DNA from: Pseudomonadota bacterium
GTDB taxonomy: Bacteria; Pseudomonadota; Gammaproteobacteria; Acidiferrobacterales; UBA6901
DNA: 64,000 bases
Reading direction: 5' to 3'
Assembly (NCBI GenBank): GCA_021783175.1
Contig: JAJXUF010000007.1
Span: 3,773 to 67,772, forward strand
Below the pieces are notes generated by a model that had not been told where the DNA came from, made no database searches, and worked only from the letters and a program-made list of their open reading frames with translations. Shown here piece after piece: positions 1-8,888 of this stretch; the first letter of the stretch is position 1, and every line of letters begins with the position of its first letter. The translations under genes were made by a program, and so were the position numbers.

Positions 1-389
1 TCCGCGAAACCCTTGAGTTCCGAAACCGTGGTGCCGCTGGCTCGGGTTTCGATCGGCAGCAAGCGGATAAGAGGTTCACTCTTGCGGTCGTACATGAGCT
101 CTGTTGGACACATGGTGGTGCGTCCGGCGCTCGACGGCAGCACGCGCTGACCGAAGCTGGACAGAAAGATGGCATTGATCAGTTCCGACTTGCCGCGGGA
201 GAATTCGGCGACGAAGGCGATATACAGCTTGTCATCACGTAGCGTGGAAAGAATCTGCTCCAGGCGCTGGTCGACCTGGGCGTCGGAGATTTCCTGGGCG
301 CGCAGCCAGCTCCTGAAGTCGCTGATCGCGCTGAACAGGCCTTTGCGCCAGCCGCTGTAGACCTCGAATTGCTGCTCAATGTTCGTCAT
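1..389 (-). CDS. Dynamin-like GTPase, N-terminal fragment
   Basis: Only the first 129 or so residues are in the window; the gene continues off the left edge. The ATG is at 387-389. After an N-terminal helix rich in charged residues there is a P-loop, AEFSRGKSEL (residues 61-70), followed by a short stretch with the TTMCPTE motif (about 91-97). This matches the G1 and G2 elements of dynamin-family GTPases, where the threonine contacts magnesium. Bacterial members bind and remodel membrane or act in envelope stress and cytokinesis; the role here is unknown. It is the last visible gene of a minus-strand group that includes mutM, but a 198-bp gap separates them. The family call rests on the P-loop context only, since later motifs are missing. 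Confidence 0.75.
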   Translation of the reverse strand, partial: MTNIEQQFEVYSGWRKGLFSAISDFRSWLRAQEISDAQVDQRLEQILSTLRDDKLYIAFVAEFSRGKSELINAIFLSSFGQRVLPSSAGRTTMCPTELMYDRKSEPLIRLLPIETRASGTTVSELKGFA

Positions 390-587
390 TTCACGCACGC
401 CCTAGGGTGTTTTGCTATCACATATCAGAATGTTAGCCGCTGGTTATAGCGATCGCGGACCGGCGGCCCTATTTTCCCGACCGTCGGTCGGTTTTCCAGG
501 ACCGTTCCTCTGCTAACGGTTTCGGCTAAAAAACCAAGAAAATCAATTTATTCAAACAAGCAAGTAATGTGCCACTTAAAGAAACAG

Positions 588-1403
588 CTATACCTGGCAG
601 TGGGGACAGAAAAAGGCGCGGCGCTGGCCCAGACGGAGTGCCTGAATGGGGCTGCCGCAATTCAGGCAGGGCAGGCCAGTACGACCATAGACCGCGAGAG
701 CCTGCTGAAAGTATCCCGGTTGGCCATCGGCATTCTGAAAATCGCGCAGGGTTGTGCCGCCCGCGCGGATGGCCCTTTTTAGGGTCGATTGAATGGCTTT
801 GACCAGGCGCTCGCAGTCGTTACGGCGAAGTCTGCCGGCAGCTCGACGCGGGCGGATACCGGCTGCAAACAGCGCCTCGTTGGCGTAAATGTTGCCGATA
901 CCGGCGACAACTCGCGTATTCATGAGCAGGTCGCGAATAGCCCCCTTGCGAGCGCGCGTGCGGGCATACAGATACTCGCCCGTGAAACCGGTGCTTAATG
1001 GTTCGGGGCCGAGATCCTTCAGCAGCGTATGGGCGGCCGGATCGTCACGCGTCCACAGTATCGCGCCGAAACGGCGCGGGTCGTGCAGTCTCAGGCATTT
1101 GCCACTGGCGAGCGCGATGTCGACATGGTCGTGCTTGCCGGCCTCGGTAGTGCAGGGCACGGTGCGCAGGCTTCCGCTCATTCCCAGGTGCATGATGACG
1201 GTGCCGTTGTCAGTGTGCAGCAATAGATATTTTGCGCGGCGCTCCACCTGACGTATCGTCTGTCCGGGAAGGTCGTGGATGAGCGCCCGCGGTACGCGCC
1301 AACGTAGCTGCGCTTGGCGTACCACCACGGCATGGATCTGTTGGCCGATCAGCTGGGGCGCGATGCCGCGGCGCGTGGTTTCAACTTCCGGAAGCTCCGG
1401 CAT
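588..1403 (-). CDS. mutM: Formamidopyrimidine-DNA glycosylase (Fpg/MutM)
   Basis: Bifunctional base-excision repair glycosylase/AP lyase that removes 8-oxoguanine and ring-opened purines. The protein begins MPELPEVET, the invariant N-terminus: Pro2 (after Met removal) is the Schiff-base nucleophile and Glu3 the acid. A helix-two-turn-helix segment with NIYANEALF lies near residue 170. The C-terminus holds a four-cysteine zinc finger (C246, C249, C266, C269). At 271 residues it is the normal family length. It lies 21 bp downstream of the DUF4340 gene and may be cotranscribed with it. All expected catalytic and zinc residues are present. Confidence 0.97.
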   Translation of the reverse strand: MPELPEVETTRRGIAPQLIGQQIHAVVVRQAQLRWRVPRALIHDLPGQTIRQVERRAKYLLLHTDNGTVIMHLGMSGSLRTVPCTTEAGKHDHVDIALASGKCLRLHDPRRFGAILWTRDDPAAHTLLKDLGPEPLSTGFTGEYLYARTRARKGAIRDLLMNTRVVAGIGNIYANEALFAAGIRPRRAAGRLRRNDCERLVKAIQSTLKRAIRAGGTTLRDFQNADGQPGYFQQALAVYGRTGLPCLNCGSPIQALRLGQRRAFFCPHCQV

Positions 1404-1424
1404 GTATCGGGGCGGCTGGCAGTA

Positions 1425-2354
1425 TCAGTCAGGCTTGAGCTGCAGTAGTTGTGTCGCCATTTCCGCCGGAAAATGATACTCGAGTCCTTCGTCGTGGCGA
1501 TACAGGATCAGCTCAGGCTTGCGCGCCAGAATGCCAAGGTCCAGCTCTTCGGGTGCAGCCGCAAGGGTCTTGGGGCCGGGCGAGGTACCTGCGGCCGCGG
1601 CGGTGGGTGCCGGCTTGTTCTCAGAGGAGCCCGCTGTGCGTGGGACGAAGGTAATCCGAATATGGTCGATCACCGGACGGCCCGAGTAGGGAGTAACCGA
1701 GAGAGCCTCAGCGTAGCGCCACTCATCGACAAACTGATTCACGCGATCGGTCGACAGATCTTTGTTAGGTGGAGTCACTTGCCAGCTGCCATCCGGCTTG
1801 CGCGTAAGGTGCAGGCCCGGAAGACTGAACGCGACAGGCTTGTCCGCGGTATTAATCAGGCGTGTGCTGAAAAAATCAGACGGGCGCCCGGTCGCGGCGT
1901 TGTCGAAGTGCTCAGGCACGAGGTACACGCTGCCATTATATAGGATGTAAAAATCCGGATTCAGAGGATGCGGGCCGCCAAAGCTGATTTTCTGATCATT
2001 CAGCCAGAGTTCGGCGCGCGGTTTATCCAGTCCGTATCTGCCGAGCTCCGCTGTCGGTGCGCTGAAATGTGTGGCTATCTTTGCCACTGCGAGATGCAGC
2101 AGTTCATTGATGCGGAAGCCGTTGGCACGCGCCTTGCGCGGAGCGGTCATGAACCAGTGGTCGCCGGATTTTTCGAGGTCAATCTCTGGCTGGTCCGGCC
2201 GCTGCAGTCGAATGTGGGTAATGGCCTCCATGGACAGGCTGGTAAGGGGCGGGATCGGAGGCGACTTGTGCATCCCGGGTTTGAAAATCACGACTAGCCC
2301 CATGATCACGATGACCAGGGCAAGGCCGACATTGAGCCACCAGCGACTGCTCAT
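1425..2354 (-). CDS. DUF4340 domain membrane-anchored protein
   Basis: 309 residues with one N-terminal membrane segment (about 8-25), then a soluble region of beta-rich repeats. Two similar stretches with PLTSLSMEAITHIRL and FSLPGLHLTRKPDGSWQVT fit DUF4340, a domain found beside GldG-type ABC components. A low-complexity, Ala/Pro-rich stretch (about 250-270) precedes the C-terminus. The gene is the fourth in a compact minus-strand operon: ATPase, permease, GldG-like protein, DUF4340. In Bacteroidetes the related GldAFG transporter is needed for gliding; in gammaproteobacteria the substrate is unknown. The protein probably faces the periplasm as an accessory of the transporter (inference from context). 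Confidence 0.8.
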   Translation of the reverse strand: MSSRWWLNVGLALVIVIMGLVVIFKPGMHKSPPIPPLTSLSMEAITHIRLQRPDQPEIDLEKSGDHWFMTAPRKARANGFRINELLHLAVAKIATHFSAPTAELGRYGLDKPRAELWLNDQKISFGGPHPLNPDFYILYNGSVYLVPEHFDNAATGRPSDFFSTRLINTADKPVAFSLPGLHLTRKPDGSWQVTPPNKDLSTDRVNQFVDEWRYAEALSVTPYSGRPVIDHIRITFVPRTAGSSENKPAPTAAAAGTSPGPKTLAAAPEELDLGILARKPELILYRHDEGLEYHFPAEMATQLLQLKPD

Positions 2355-2370
2355 GCGAACTCCGGTTAAT

Positions 2371-3717
2371 TCAACGTTTGCGCCTGCGCAACCAGATCGT
2401 GATTCCGCTTGCCACCAGCGCCAGCGGCAGCACCAGCAGGAAACCGAAGCCGATGACAGCCTCCGCGGTGCGCGTCAGGTTAAGGCGCAAATCCGGCGCG
2501 ATGCGGGTCGGGATGTTGATATAGGCGTCATCGTTGCTCAGCCAGTTTATCAGATTCATCCCCAGATCCAGGTTGCCGCCATTGCCGATGAAGGTATTGG
2601 AGAGGAAGTCTCCGTCGCCGATGATGGCAATGCGTTGCTGGCGTTGATCATGATCGCGCGTGAGTCCCACGCCGATATTGAGCGGGCCAGGGATGTCCTT
2701 CCCCTTGCGAAAGCTGGTCACTTTAGTGAGCGGGCCAACGGCCGACCAGGCCGACGGCGCAGTATCCAGGATAACCTGCGCATTCCACTTCTTCGGTGGA
2801 TCGAAGGTGATTCCACCGGCATCGGGAAATAGGGTCATAAGGTTGAATCCACGCACCACTGGTTGCTGGCCATATCGCGTGACGACCACAAAGGTGGCCG
2901 ACTGCCCCCCGGTCAGCAGTTGCGATACCGGATCGACGATGACTCCCGGCTGGAATTCGACGCCAAGCATTTCAGCCAATGGTCGTAGTCCTTTCAGCCG
3001 TCCAGGATCACTCAACCACAGCAGGTTACCGCCATGGTTGACGTAGTCTTCCACCTGTTTGACTTCGCCCGGCAGGTAGTCAACGCGCGGACCGGCGATG
3101 ACCAGCACGGAGGTATTCTGCGGGATCTGGCCATTGTCACCAAGATCAAGGGTATGCACCTTGATGCCACGCTTAGTCATCTGCGTCGCCCACGTCGACA
3201 GGTCGAAGTTCGCCTCGCGCTCAGGGCTGCGCTCGCCGTGGCCGCTTAAGAATACGACCCAGCCGCCGCCGCCGCGTCCAACACGCGCGAGCGCGTTGGT
3301 CAATGACCCTTCGCTCACCTGTTCCACCATTTGAGTCTGCCCGCCGTACTCGACTGTCATTTCCCCGTCGAAGCGGACTCCGGCACTACGCGCCTGTGCC
3401 GGGTTGGTGTCGGGATTGACGAACTTGAGGCTGACGCGGGGGTCGTGGCGCTGGTAGCGCTCGACAAGCTCCGTGATGCGTCGACGCAGATCCGGGTTAG
3501 CGGATGCGTATGCCGTGATACTGATTGGTTTGGTAAGCCGCTGCAGCAGAACCACGCTCGCCGGAGACAGGCTATTGCGACCCGATTCAGTCCAGTCAAA
3601 TTGCCTGTGATACTGCCGGCTCAGTGCCAGTAGAAGTCCGACTGCGACCAGAAACAGAACAATGAAGCTGGAACTCGCCAGCCGCAGCTTGAGACGCGAT
3701 TGACGCGATACGCGCAT
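2371..3717 (-). CDS. GldG-family ABC-type transport auxiliary protein
   Basis: 448 residues. There is a membrane helix near the N-terminus (about 12-32) and another at the C-terminus (about 418-441) followed by a positively charged RRRKR tail. The large loop between them carries the ABC_transp_aux domain: FLSGHGERSPE and LVIAGPRVDYLPGEV are typical, as is the late IAIIGDGDFLSN. The loop resembles a glutamine-amidotransferase/DUF4350-like fold. The gene starts 5 bp after the permease stop, so translation is likely coupled. It is presumed to form a complex with the permease and the DUF4340 protein; the cargo is unknown. Confidence 0.85.
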   Translation of the reverse strand: MRVSRQSRLKLRLASSSFIVLFLVAVGLLLALSRQYHRQFDWTESGRNSLSPASVVLLQRLTKPISITAYASANPDLRRRITELVERYQRHDPRVSLKFVNPDTNPAQARSAGVRFDGEMTVEYGGQTQMVEQVSEGSLTNALARVGRGGGGWVVFLSGHGERSPEREANFDLSTWATQMTKRGIKVHTLDLGDNGQIPQNTSVLVIAGPRVDYLPGEVKQVEDYVNHGGNLLWLSDPGRLKGLRPLAEMLGVEFQPGVIVDPVSQLLTGGQSATFVVVTRYGQQPVVRGFNLMTLFPDAGGITFDPPKKWNAQVILDTAPSAWSAVGPLTKVTSFRKGKDIPGPLNIGVGLTRDHDQRQQRIAIIGDGDFLSNTFIGNGGNLDLGMNLINWLSNDDAYINIPTRIAPDLRLNLTRTAEAVIGFGFLLVLPLALVASGITIWLRRRKR

Positions 3718-3722
3718 ACTTC

Positions 3723-4472
3723 CTAGGCCCCCAGCCGATCCATATCGAGTCGCCGCACGCTCAGCGTGAGAAAGGTCACGATGAACAGCACCAAATACAC
3801 CGCATCACTGGTATCGAAGATGCCTTCGAGAAACGGTTCATAGTGATTGAGCAGCGAGAGATAGCCGAGTACGCCCGATGCCCCGGAACCCTGGCCAGCC
3901 CAGTCCAGTATCCAGAAAAGCAAGAGCACCCCGAAAGTGCTGATCGCGGCCACTGCCTGGTGTTGCGTGAGGCTCGACATGAAAAGACCGACCGCCGCGA
4001 ATCCGGCGGTGAGCAACGCCAGACCCAGAAGTCCGGCGCCGAACATGCCGAAGTCGAGTGTGCCGCCGACAAGCAGCGACAGTGGCATCAGTGCCACCAA
4101 AGCAAGCGTGAGCCACAGAAAGGCGACCAGACTGAGATACTTGCCGAGTACAATCTGCGTCATCGACACCGGAGCACTGAACAGCAGGCTCAGGGTCTTA
4201 TTGCGGCGCTCGTCCGCGATCAGGCGCATACTCACAAGCGGCACCACCAGCAGCAGCACCACGGCCGCATTGCCAAGCAGTGGTGCGACCACTACCGCAG
4301 TAAGCCCTTGGCTTCCTCCCATACTCAACAGCTGCGACTGGACTTGAGCGAAATACTGCAGGTTGCTGAGAAACATGAATCCGAGAATGAGCAAAACCAC
4401 CGCCAGGATGGCCCAGGCAAGAGGCGACAGAAAGAGGCGCCGCAGTTCGTGGCGTGCGATGGCTAAAATCAC
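3723..4472 (-). CDS. ABC-2 type transporter permease (GldF/NosY-like)
   Basis: 249-residue integral membrane protein with about six hydrophobic helices. It starts MILAIARHELRRLFLSPLAW, the amphipathic entry helix plus first membrane segment usual for ABC-2 permeases, and has the conserved ADERRNKTLSLL segment (about 87-98) that contacts the ATPase. It overlaps the ATPase gene by 4 bp (4469-4472), so the two are translationally coupled. The length fits the half-transporter form. The direction of transport is probably export, as for the ABC-2 class, but the sequence does not show the substrate. Confidence 0.88.
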   Translation of the reverse strand: MILAIARHELRRLFLSPLAWAILAVVLLILGFMFLSNLQYFAQVQSQLLSMGGSQGLTAVVVAPLLGNAAVVLLLVVPLVSMRLIADERRNKTLSLLFSAPVSMTQIVLGKYLSLVAFLWLTLALVALMPLSLLVGGTLDFGMFGAGLLGLALLTAGFAAVGLFMSSLTQHQAVAAISTFGVLLLFWILDWAGQGSGASGVLGYLSLLNHYEPFLEGIFDTSDAVYLVLFIVTFLTLSVRRLDMDRLGA

Positions 4473-5431
4473 GCGGCAGCCTCCTTCGGTGTTTCCGGTT
4501 CGTCCGCGGTCAGATGCACGAAGATGTCCTCAAGCGAGGCGCGCTGCGGCAGCAATTCGCACAGGCCCCAACGCTTCTGTACTGCCAATTCAACCAAGGC
4601 GTCGGTCGGATCAGTCGACGGGTCGTAGAAAATGTGCAACCGGCCGTCCCCCTGATCCTGCACCGACTTGACCCCGGCAATTTTCTGGATAATTGCTATG
4701 TCCGGCACATTACGCAATGCGATGGAAAGCGCCGAGGATTGCATGTGCTGTGACAGACCTTCGATGCTGTCATTAAGCACAATTTCACCCTTGTTGATGA
4801 TCTGCACGTGGTCGCAAGTGGCTTGCACCTCGGGCAGGATGTGGGTTGATAGGATTACACCGTGTTCCTTGCCCAGCTCACGCACCAGGTGACGGATTTC
4901 ACGAATTTGTATGGGGTCGAGGCCAACGGTAGGCTCGTCCAGGATAATCACCGGCGGCAGGTGAATGATGGCTTGAGCGAGGCCGACCCGCTGCTGATAA
5001 CCTTTGGATAGGTTGCCAATCAGACGTCGCCCCACGTCTTCGAGGCCGCATCTTTCTTTGGCTGTGTCGCGCGCCGCGCGCCGCGCGCCGCGCGCAATAC
5101 CATTGAGTGCTGCACAGTAATCAAGAAATTCGTCGACCGTCAGTTCGCGGTAGACTGGCGGCTGTTCCGGCAGATAACCGATTGCGCGCTTGGCGGCGCG
5201 CGGTTCTTCCAGAAGGTCGTGACCAGCGATGCTTACGCGGCCGCTGCTCGGGGCTAGATTGCCACTTAGGATCTGCATGGTGGTTGTTTTGCCCGCACCG
5301 TTCGGGCCTAGAAAGCCGAGGACCTCGCCTTGGCGGATGTTGAAGCTGACTTCCTTCACCGCCTGGATTGTGCCGTAGAGGCGCGATAGGTTTTCCACTT
5401 GTACCAGGATGTCGCCACTCATGATCGGCAA
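4469..5431 (-). CDS. ABC transporter ATP-binding protein (GldA/CcmA type)
   Basis: 320 residues. Walker A is GPNGAGKTT (42-50), the signature loop LSKGYQQR (141-148), Walker B VIILDEP (161-167) and the switch histidine H197 in ILSTHILP. A C-terminal extension of about 100 residues, typical of multidrug/GldA-type ATPases, follows the nucleotide-binding domain. It is the first gene of the four-gene minus-strand operon, and the 440 bp upstream probably hold its promoter. The coding strand includes a run of alternating GCGCGC around 5068-5096, encoding an Ala/Arg-rich loop (GIARGARRAARD). ATPase function is secure; substrate unknown. Confidence 0.95.
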   Translation of the reverse strand: MPIMSGDILVQVENLSRLYGTIQAVKEVSFNIRQGEVLGFLGPNGAGKTTTMQILSGNLAPSSGRVSIAGHDLLEEPRAAKRAIGYLPEQPPVYRELTVDEFLDYCAALNGIARGARRAARDTAKERCGLEDVGRRLIGNLSKGYQQRVGLAQAIIHLPPVIILDEPTVGLDPIQIREIRHLVRELGKEHGVILSTHILPEVQATCDHVQIINKGEIVLNDSIEGLSQHMQSSALSIALRNVPDIAIIQKIAGVKSVQDQGDGRLHIFYDPSTDPTDALVELAVQKRWGLCELLPQRASLEDIFVHLTADEPETPKEAAA

Positions 5432-5871
5432 TCCTTACCCTTGTGAAATGGCTGTGTTGGCATGGGGCGCCATTAAATGTGGCCGATGAGGTGTTGTCAA
5501 TGCTGATGCGTGCTCGATCATGCGGTTGCGCGAGTCCGTGATGCGTTGAGTTGCTCTGATGATTCTCGTTTGAACTGGCTTCGTGCAATTTGGCTGCCCT
5601 CTTTGACGCAGCAGAGTTGTTTTGGTTCCACCGCACTGGAGCTCGATGCCGGCGCCTGCTGCCCGCTTGCGTGTCCGAACAGGTGATGTGACTGCGCAGG
5701 GCAGTCCGTTTGCCGGTGGCGTCACCCGGCGGGTGGCGGCGCGGTCTATTTTCAGCTTGCCATGTTGATCATAAGTGCTTAATTCCATGAAGTTTTCCAA
5801 CAACTTTCGGAGCACGGCACGCTGTTTGCTTTAAAACCACCGAGAGCAATGGCCTGAGCGGGGAGTTAGTT
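5432..5871. other. Divergent intergenic region, no gene recognised
   Basis: This stretch lies between the ABC ATPase (minus) and the cysteine-rich secreted protein (plus) and should contain the promoters of both. A 126-codon minus-strand reading frame fills most of it but has no recognisable domain, no upstream ribosome binding site of note and an atypical residue make-up, so it is not annotated as a gene. A good Shine-Dalgarno sequence (GGGGAG) precedes the plus-strand ATG at 5872. I see no convincing terminator or riboswitch. Confidence 0.5.
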
Positions 5872-6441
5872 ATGCGGATTTGTTCCTCATTTCTCGCCAT
5901 GGGACTCGCGTTGGTCGCATTCGCATGGACTGGACAGGGCGAGAGCTGCATTCCGCAGCTCAAGGTAACGGAACTGCCGTTGAAGATCGTCAACGACTGT
6001 GATTCCCACGCGTCTTGCCATGGTGCGCAGCAGTTTACCAGCCACTGGGTTGGCCGGACGGTGACCGGCGACCTGTTTCTAGTGCGCCGCACACCATGCG
6101 ACGCCGGCGGTTGCGTCGCCTGGTTTATCGAGCGGACGCCGGGCGGCGTTGCAACGCGTCTATCAATGGAAGGCAGTTTCCGCATCAGCATCGGCAACTC
6201 GCCGTACCCTGATGTACAGACCCAGCGGGCGCTATCCGATATGCAGACGATCTATACCAATTTCAGCTGGGTTGGCGATCGCTACCGCCAGATGTCGACG
6301 CGCAAGGTGTATCGAGTGGCTGGCATCGAGTGTGTTAGCAAGGGCGACTGTTATCGCATGGGATTGAAGGAGCTGCGCGAAGGGCACACCAGTCAGGCGC
6401 TCGACATCTGGCAAAAAGTAAATCACCTGTCTTGGATCTGA
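5872..6441 (+). CDS. Cysteine-rich secreted protein of unknown function
   Basis: 189 residues, not recognised as a known family. An N-terminal signal peptide (MRICSSFLAMGLALVAFAW) is followed by a mature region with an even number of cysteines in local pairs (for example CDSHASC, CDAGGC, CVSKGDC), suggesting disulfides in the periplasm. The last 35 residues (CYRMGLKELREGHTSQALDIWQKV) read like a single Sel1/TPR-type helix pair. The ATG follows GGGGAG at a good spacing. It stands alone upstream of the reductase gene, with about 117 bp between them. It is a real gene by codon use and signal peptide; the function is open. Confidence 0.7.
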   Translation: MRICSSFLAMGLALVAFAWTGQGESCIPQLKVTELPLKIVNDCDSHASCHGAQQFTSHWVGRTVTGDLFLVRRTPCDAGGCVAWFIERTPGGVATRLSMEGSFRISIGNSPYPDVQTQRALSDMQTIYTNFSWVGDRYRQMSTRKVYRVAGIECVSKGDCYRMGLKELREGHTSQALDIWQKVNHLSWI

Positions 6442-6558
6442 GGCATTGCAATTGCGGTTGGCGCAGCGGCCTGCTGTCGTGCGCGCTTTCGTTTATGTTT
6501 GATTTTAGAGACAATGCCAGTGCGTACATTAACGCATCCATCACAGACAGCGGGGCAC

Positions 6559-7617
6559 ATGACTTTCAAGGTTCGCATCGAGCCCAGTGGCCATGAGTTT
6601 GCTACGGAGGGCAACGAAACCATCCTCGAGGCAGCGCTGCGCCATGGGTACAATCTTCCCTACAGCTGCCGCAACGGTGCCTGTGCAACATGCAAAGGCA
6701 AGGTCATCGAAGGGCGCGTCGATTACGGCGTCTATGAGAACAAGGCGCTGAGCGAACAGGAAAAGCTGGCCGGCATGGCGTTGTTTTGCCGTTCGCGCCC
6801 GCTATCCGACGTGGTCATCGAAGCGCGCGAGATCGGTGCCGCCAAAGGAGTCGTCATCAAGACACTCCCCTGTCGGGTCGTGCGCATGGAGAAGCTAGCG
6901 CATGATGTCATGGTGCTCTATCTCAAACTACCGCAGAACGAACGTCTGCAGTTCCTGGCTGGCCAGTACCTCGATATCCTGTTACGCGATGGAAGGCGGC
7001 GCAGCTTTTCGCTCGCCAATCCACCGCACGATGACGAATCGCTGCAGTTGCACATCCGCCATCTCCCCGGGGGCCATTTTTCCGAACATGTTTTCACACG
7101 CATGAAGGAAAAAGACCTTCTGCGCTTTCAGGGCCCGCTCGGGACGTTTTTTCTGCGTGAGGATGACGAGCAGGATTCCTCGGCAGCTGCTCAGTCGTCG
7201 CAGCGACCAATTATACTGATGGCCGGCGGTACCGGCTTTGCGCCGATCAAGGGCATGCTTGAGCATGCCTTCTATGTGGGTATGCAGCGACCAATTCACC
7301 TGTTCTGGGGTGTGCGGGCAAAACGTGATCTCTACATGCATTCCCTTGTTCAGTCATGGGTCGAAGCCCATGAACAGTTTCGCTATACTCCGGTATTGTC
7401 GGAGCCCGCGACCGAAGATCGATGGGAGGGGCGGTGCGGCTGGGTGCATGAGGCGGTCGCTGATGATTACCCGGACCTCAGAGGCTATGAGGTCTACGCG
7501 AGCGGGCCGCCGGCAATGATTGAGGCCGGCAAGGCGGCGTTCGCGGCACGCGCACTGCCGGCGGAGCAGTTTTTCTACGATTCGTTTGAACGGGCGCGTG
7601 ACGAAGCGACAAAGTGA
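6559..7617 (+). CDS. 2Fe-2S ferredoxin-NAD(P)H oxidoreductase (CDP-deoxyglucoseen reductase-like)
   Basis: 352 residues from the ATG at 6559; an upstream in-frame ATG at 6499 would add 20 unlikely residues. Domain order: N-terminal plant-type ferredoxin with C37, C42, C45 and C76 (CRNGACATC plus LFC), then a ferredoxin-NADP reductase fold with the FAD motif RRSFSLAN (about 147-154) and the NAD-binding GGTGFAPIKG (about 222-231). A charged insertion (REDDEQDSS) lies between the two. Such proteins pass electrons from NAD(P)H to oxygenases or dehydratases. The nearest named relative is CDP-6-deoxy-delta-3,4-glucoseen reductase, but no deoxysugar genes are nearby, so the partner is unknown. Confidence 0.88.
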   Translation: MTFKVRIEPSGHEFATEGNETILEAALRHGYNLPYSCRNGACATCKGKVIEGRVDYGVYENKALSEQEKLAGMALFCRSRPLSDVVIEAREIGAAKGVVIKTLPCRVVRMEKLAHDVMVLYLKLPQNERLQFLAGQYLDILLRDGRRRSFSLANPPHDDESLQLHIRHLPGGHFSEHVFTRMKEKDLLRFQGPLGTFFLREDDEQDSSAAAQSSQRPIILMAGGTGFAPIKGMLEHAFYVGMQRPIHLFWGVRAKRDLYMHSLVQSWVEAHEQFRYTPVLSEPATEDRWEGRCGWVHEAVADDYPDLRGYEVYASGPPAMIEAGKAAFAARALPAEQFFYDSFERARDEATK

Positions 7618-7651
7618 AAGCTTGTCGGCGCAGCTCCCTGGAGGCACTTGC

Positions 7652-7885
7652 ATGAGAGCGGACATCGGTGCAATGTTCTTGGTAATTGCGGTGACGCTTG
7701 GCGCATGCAGCGGACGACAGGCAGCGGGACAGAACAATGTCTTCAAGCCTGACGTCGACGCTTTGAAGAAGGCCCAGTCGGTTCAGAACACCATCCAGCA
7801 AGGTGCGCAGCGCGAGCGCGAGATAATAGACCAGTCATCGGGCGCCAGTTCGCCGTCCAGCCCCGCAGCGGCCCCCGGCTCCTGA
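7652..7885 (+). CDS. Small putative lipoprotein
   Basis: 77 residues beginning with a short signal sequence that ends in a lipobox-like VTLGAC, with Cys19 as the probable lipidation site. The mature part is short, polar and ends in a Ser/Ala/Pro-rich tail. The ATG at 7652 is preceded by TGGAGG eight bases upstream, which decides this start over the longer frame beginning at 7520. It lies 34 bp after the reductase and may be in its operon. Small lipoproteins of this kind are often uncharacterised in this class; no function is proposed. Confidence 0.7.
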   Translation: MRADIGAMFLVIAVTLGACSGRQAAGQNNVFKPDVDALKKAQSVQNTIQQGAQREREIIDQSSGASSPSSPAAAPGS

Positions 7886-7934
7886 GCAGGTTCAACGCTT
7901 ACGCTTGCCGGATGTAATCGGCGAGGCAACTTGA

Positions 7935-8876
7935 TTGCACGATCACCATAACGATCACCATAACCATCACCATCATGGCGCGGGAAGCGAGCAGTTGCTC
8001 TGGTGGGTGCTCGCCCTCACGCTTTGCTTTGCGCTGGTAGAAGCGCTTGGCGGTTGGTGGGCGCACTCGCTCGCCCTGCTTGGCGACGCCGGGCACATGT
8101 TTTCCGATACAGTGGCTCTCGGCATGGCGGCTGCGGCATCGCGGTTCAGTCGGCGTCCCCCGTCAGCGCGTCATTCCTATGGATTGGCGCGGGCCGAAGT
8201 GGTTGCAGCGCTGCTAAACGGCCTGCTGATGCTGGTCGTTGTCGTAGGAATCGTGGTTGAAGCCATTCGCCGGTTCCGCGAACCGCAGCCGGTCGCCGGG
8301 ACGTTGGTGATGGTCGTTGCCGGCGTCGGATTGCTCTTCAACGTTGCAGCTGCCCTTATCCTGAGCCGCGGCGACAGGAGTCTTAACGTGCGCGGTGCCT
8401 TGGTGCATGTGACCGGCGATCTTCTCGGCTCGATTGGCGCATTGATTGCCGGTGCCGTGATCTACTTTACCGCCTGGACGCCGATCGACCCCATTCTGTC
8501 GATCGTTATTTGTGCGTTGATCCTTTATTCCACGCTGCGTTTGCTGCGCGATGCGCTGCACGTTTTGATGGAAGGCGTCCCGCCGGACGTCGATCTCAAC
8601 CGCGTCGGGCACGCGCTTGCTGAAGTACCCGGCGTGCTGTCCGTGCATGATCTGCATATCTGGATGTTGTCGTCGGGAGTGCCGGCACTGTCGGCGCACG
8701 TCGTTATGGGCGATTTGCTCGATTGGCCCAAGGTTCTGGGCGAGATGCGGGTGTTGCTGGTCGAGCGTTACCACATTGACCATGTAACACTGCAGCCGGA
8801 GACCATGCCCGTATTGGAGCAGCCGCCGCTGCCGCGCGGCGCCCGGGTGTACCCGCTTAAGCCGGAAAGTCCGTAG
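7935..8876 (+). CDS. Cation diffusion facilitator metal exporter
   Basis: 313 residues, CDF family (ZitB/CzcD branch), exporting Zn2+ or similar divalent cations to the periplasm in exchange for protons. Six membrane helices are followed by a cytoplasmic ferredoxin-like domain. The transport-site motif DAGHMFSD (D51, H54, D58) and the helix V counterpart HVTGD are intact. The start is TTG at 7935 with AGG eight bases upstream. The first 14 residues are almost entirely His/Asp/Asn, a cytoplasmic metal-binding tail. It is on the plus strand and converges on hemY. Confidence 0.95.
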   Translation: MHDHHNDHHNHHHHGAGSEQLLWWVLALTLCFALVEALGGWWAHSLALLGDAGHMFSDTVALGMAAAASRFSRRPPSARHSYGLARAEVVAALLNGLLMLVVVVGIVVEAIRRFREPQPVAGTLVMVVAGVGLLFNVAAALILSRGDRSLNVRGALVHVTGDLLGSIGALIAGAVIYFTAWTPIDPILSIVICALILYSTLRLLRDALHVLMEGVPPDVDLNRVGHALAEVPGVLSVHDLHIWMLSSGVPALSAHVVMGDLLDWPKVLGEMRVLLVERYHIDHVTLQPETMPVLEQPPLPRGARVYPLKPESP

Positions 8877-8888
8877 CGCTGACTGCTC

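Noticed and set aside
477..491. CCGACC/GGTCGG hairpin between mutM and the dynamin-like gene
   Set aside because: The short T-run is on the strand with no gene; on the minus strand it lacks a T-run, so it is not a convincing mutM terminator.
5068..5096. GCGCGC run inside the ABC ATPase as a repeat or recombination site
   Set aside because: It keeps the reading frame and encodes a normal Arg/Ala-rich loop.
5435..5815. 126-codon minus-strand frame upstream of the ABC ATPase
   Set aside because: No ribosome site, no domain, unbalanced residue content and it fills a region needed for two divergent promoters.
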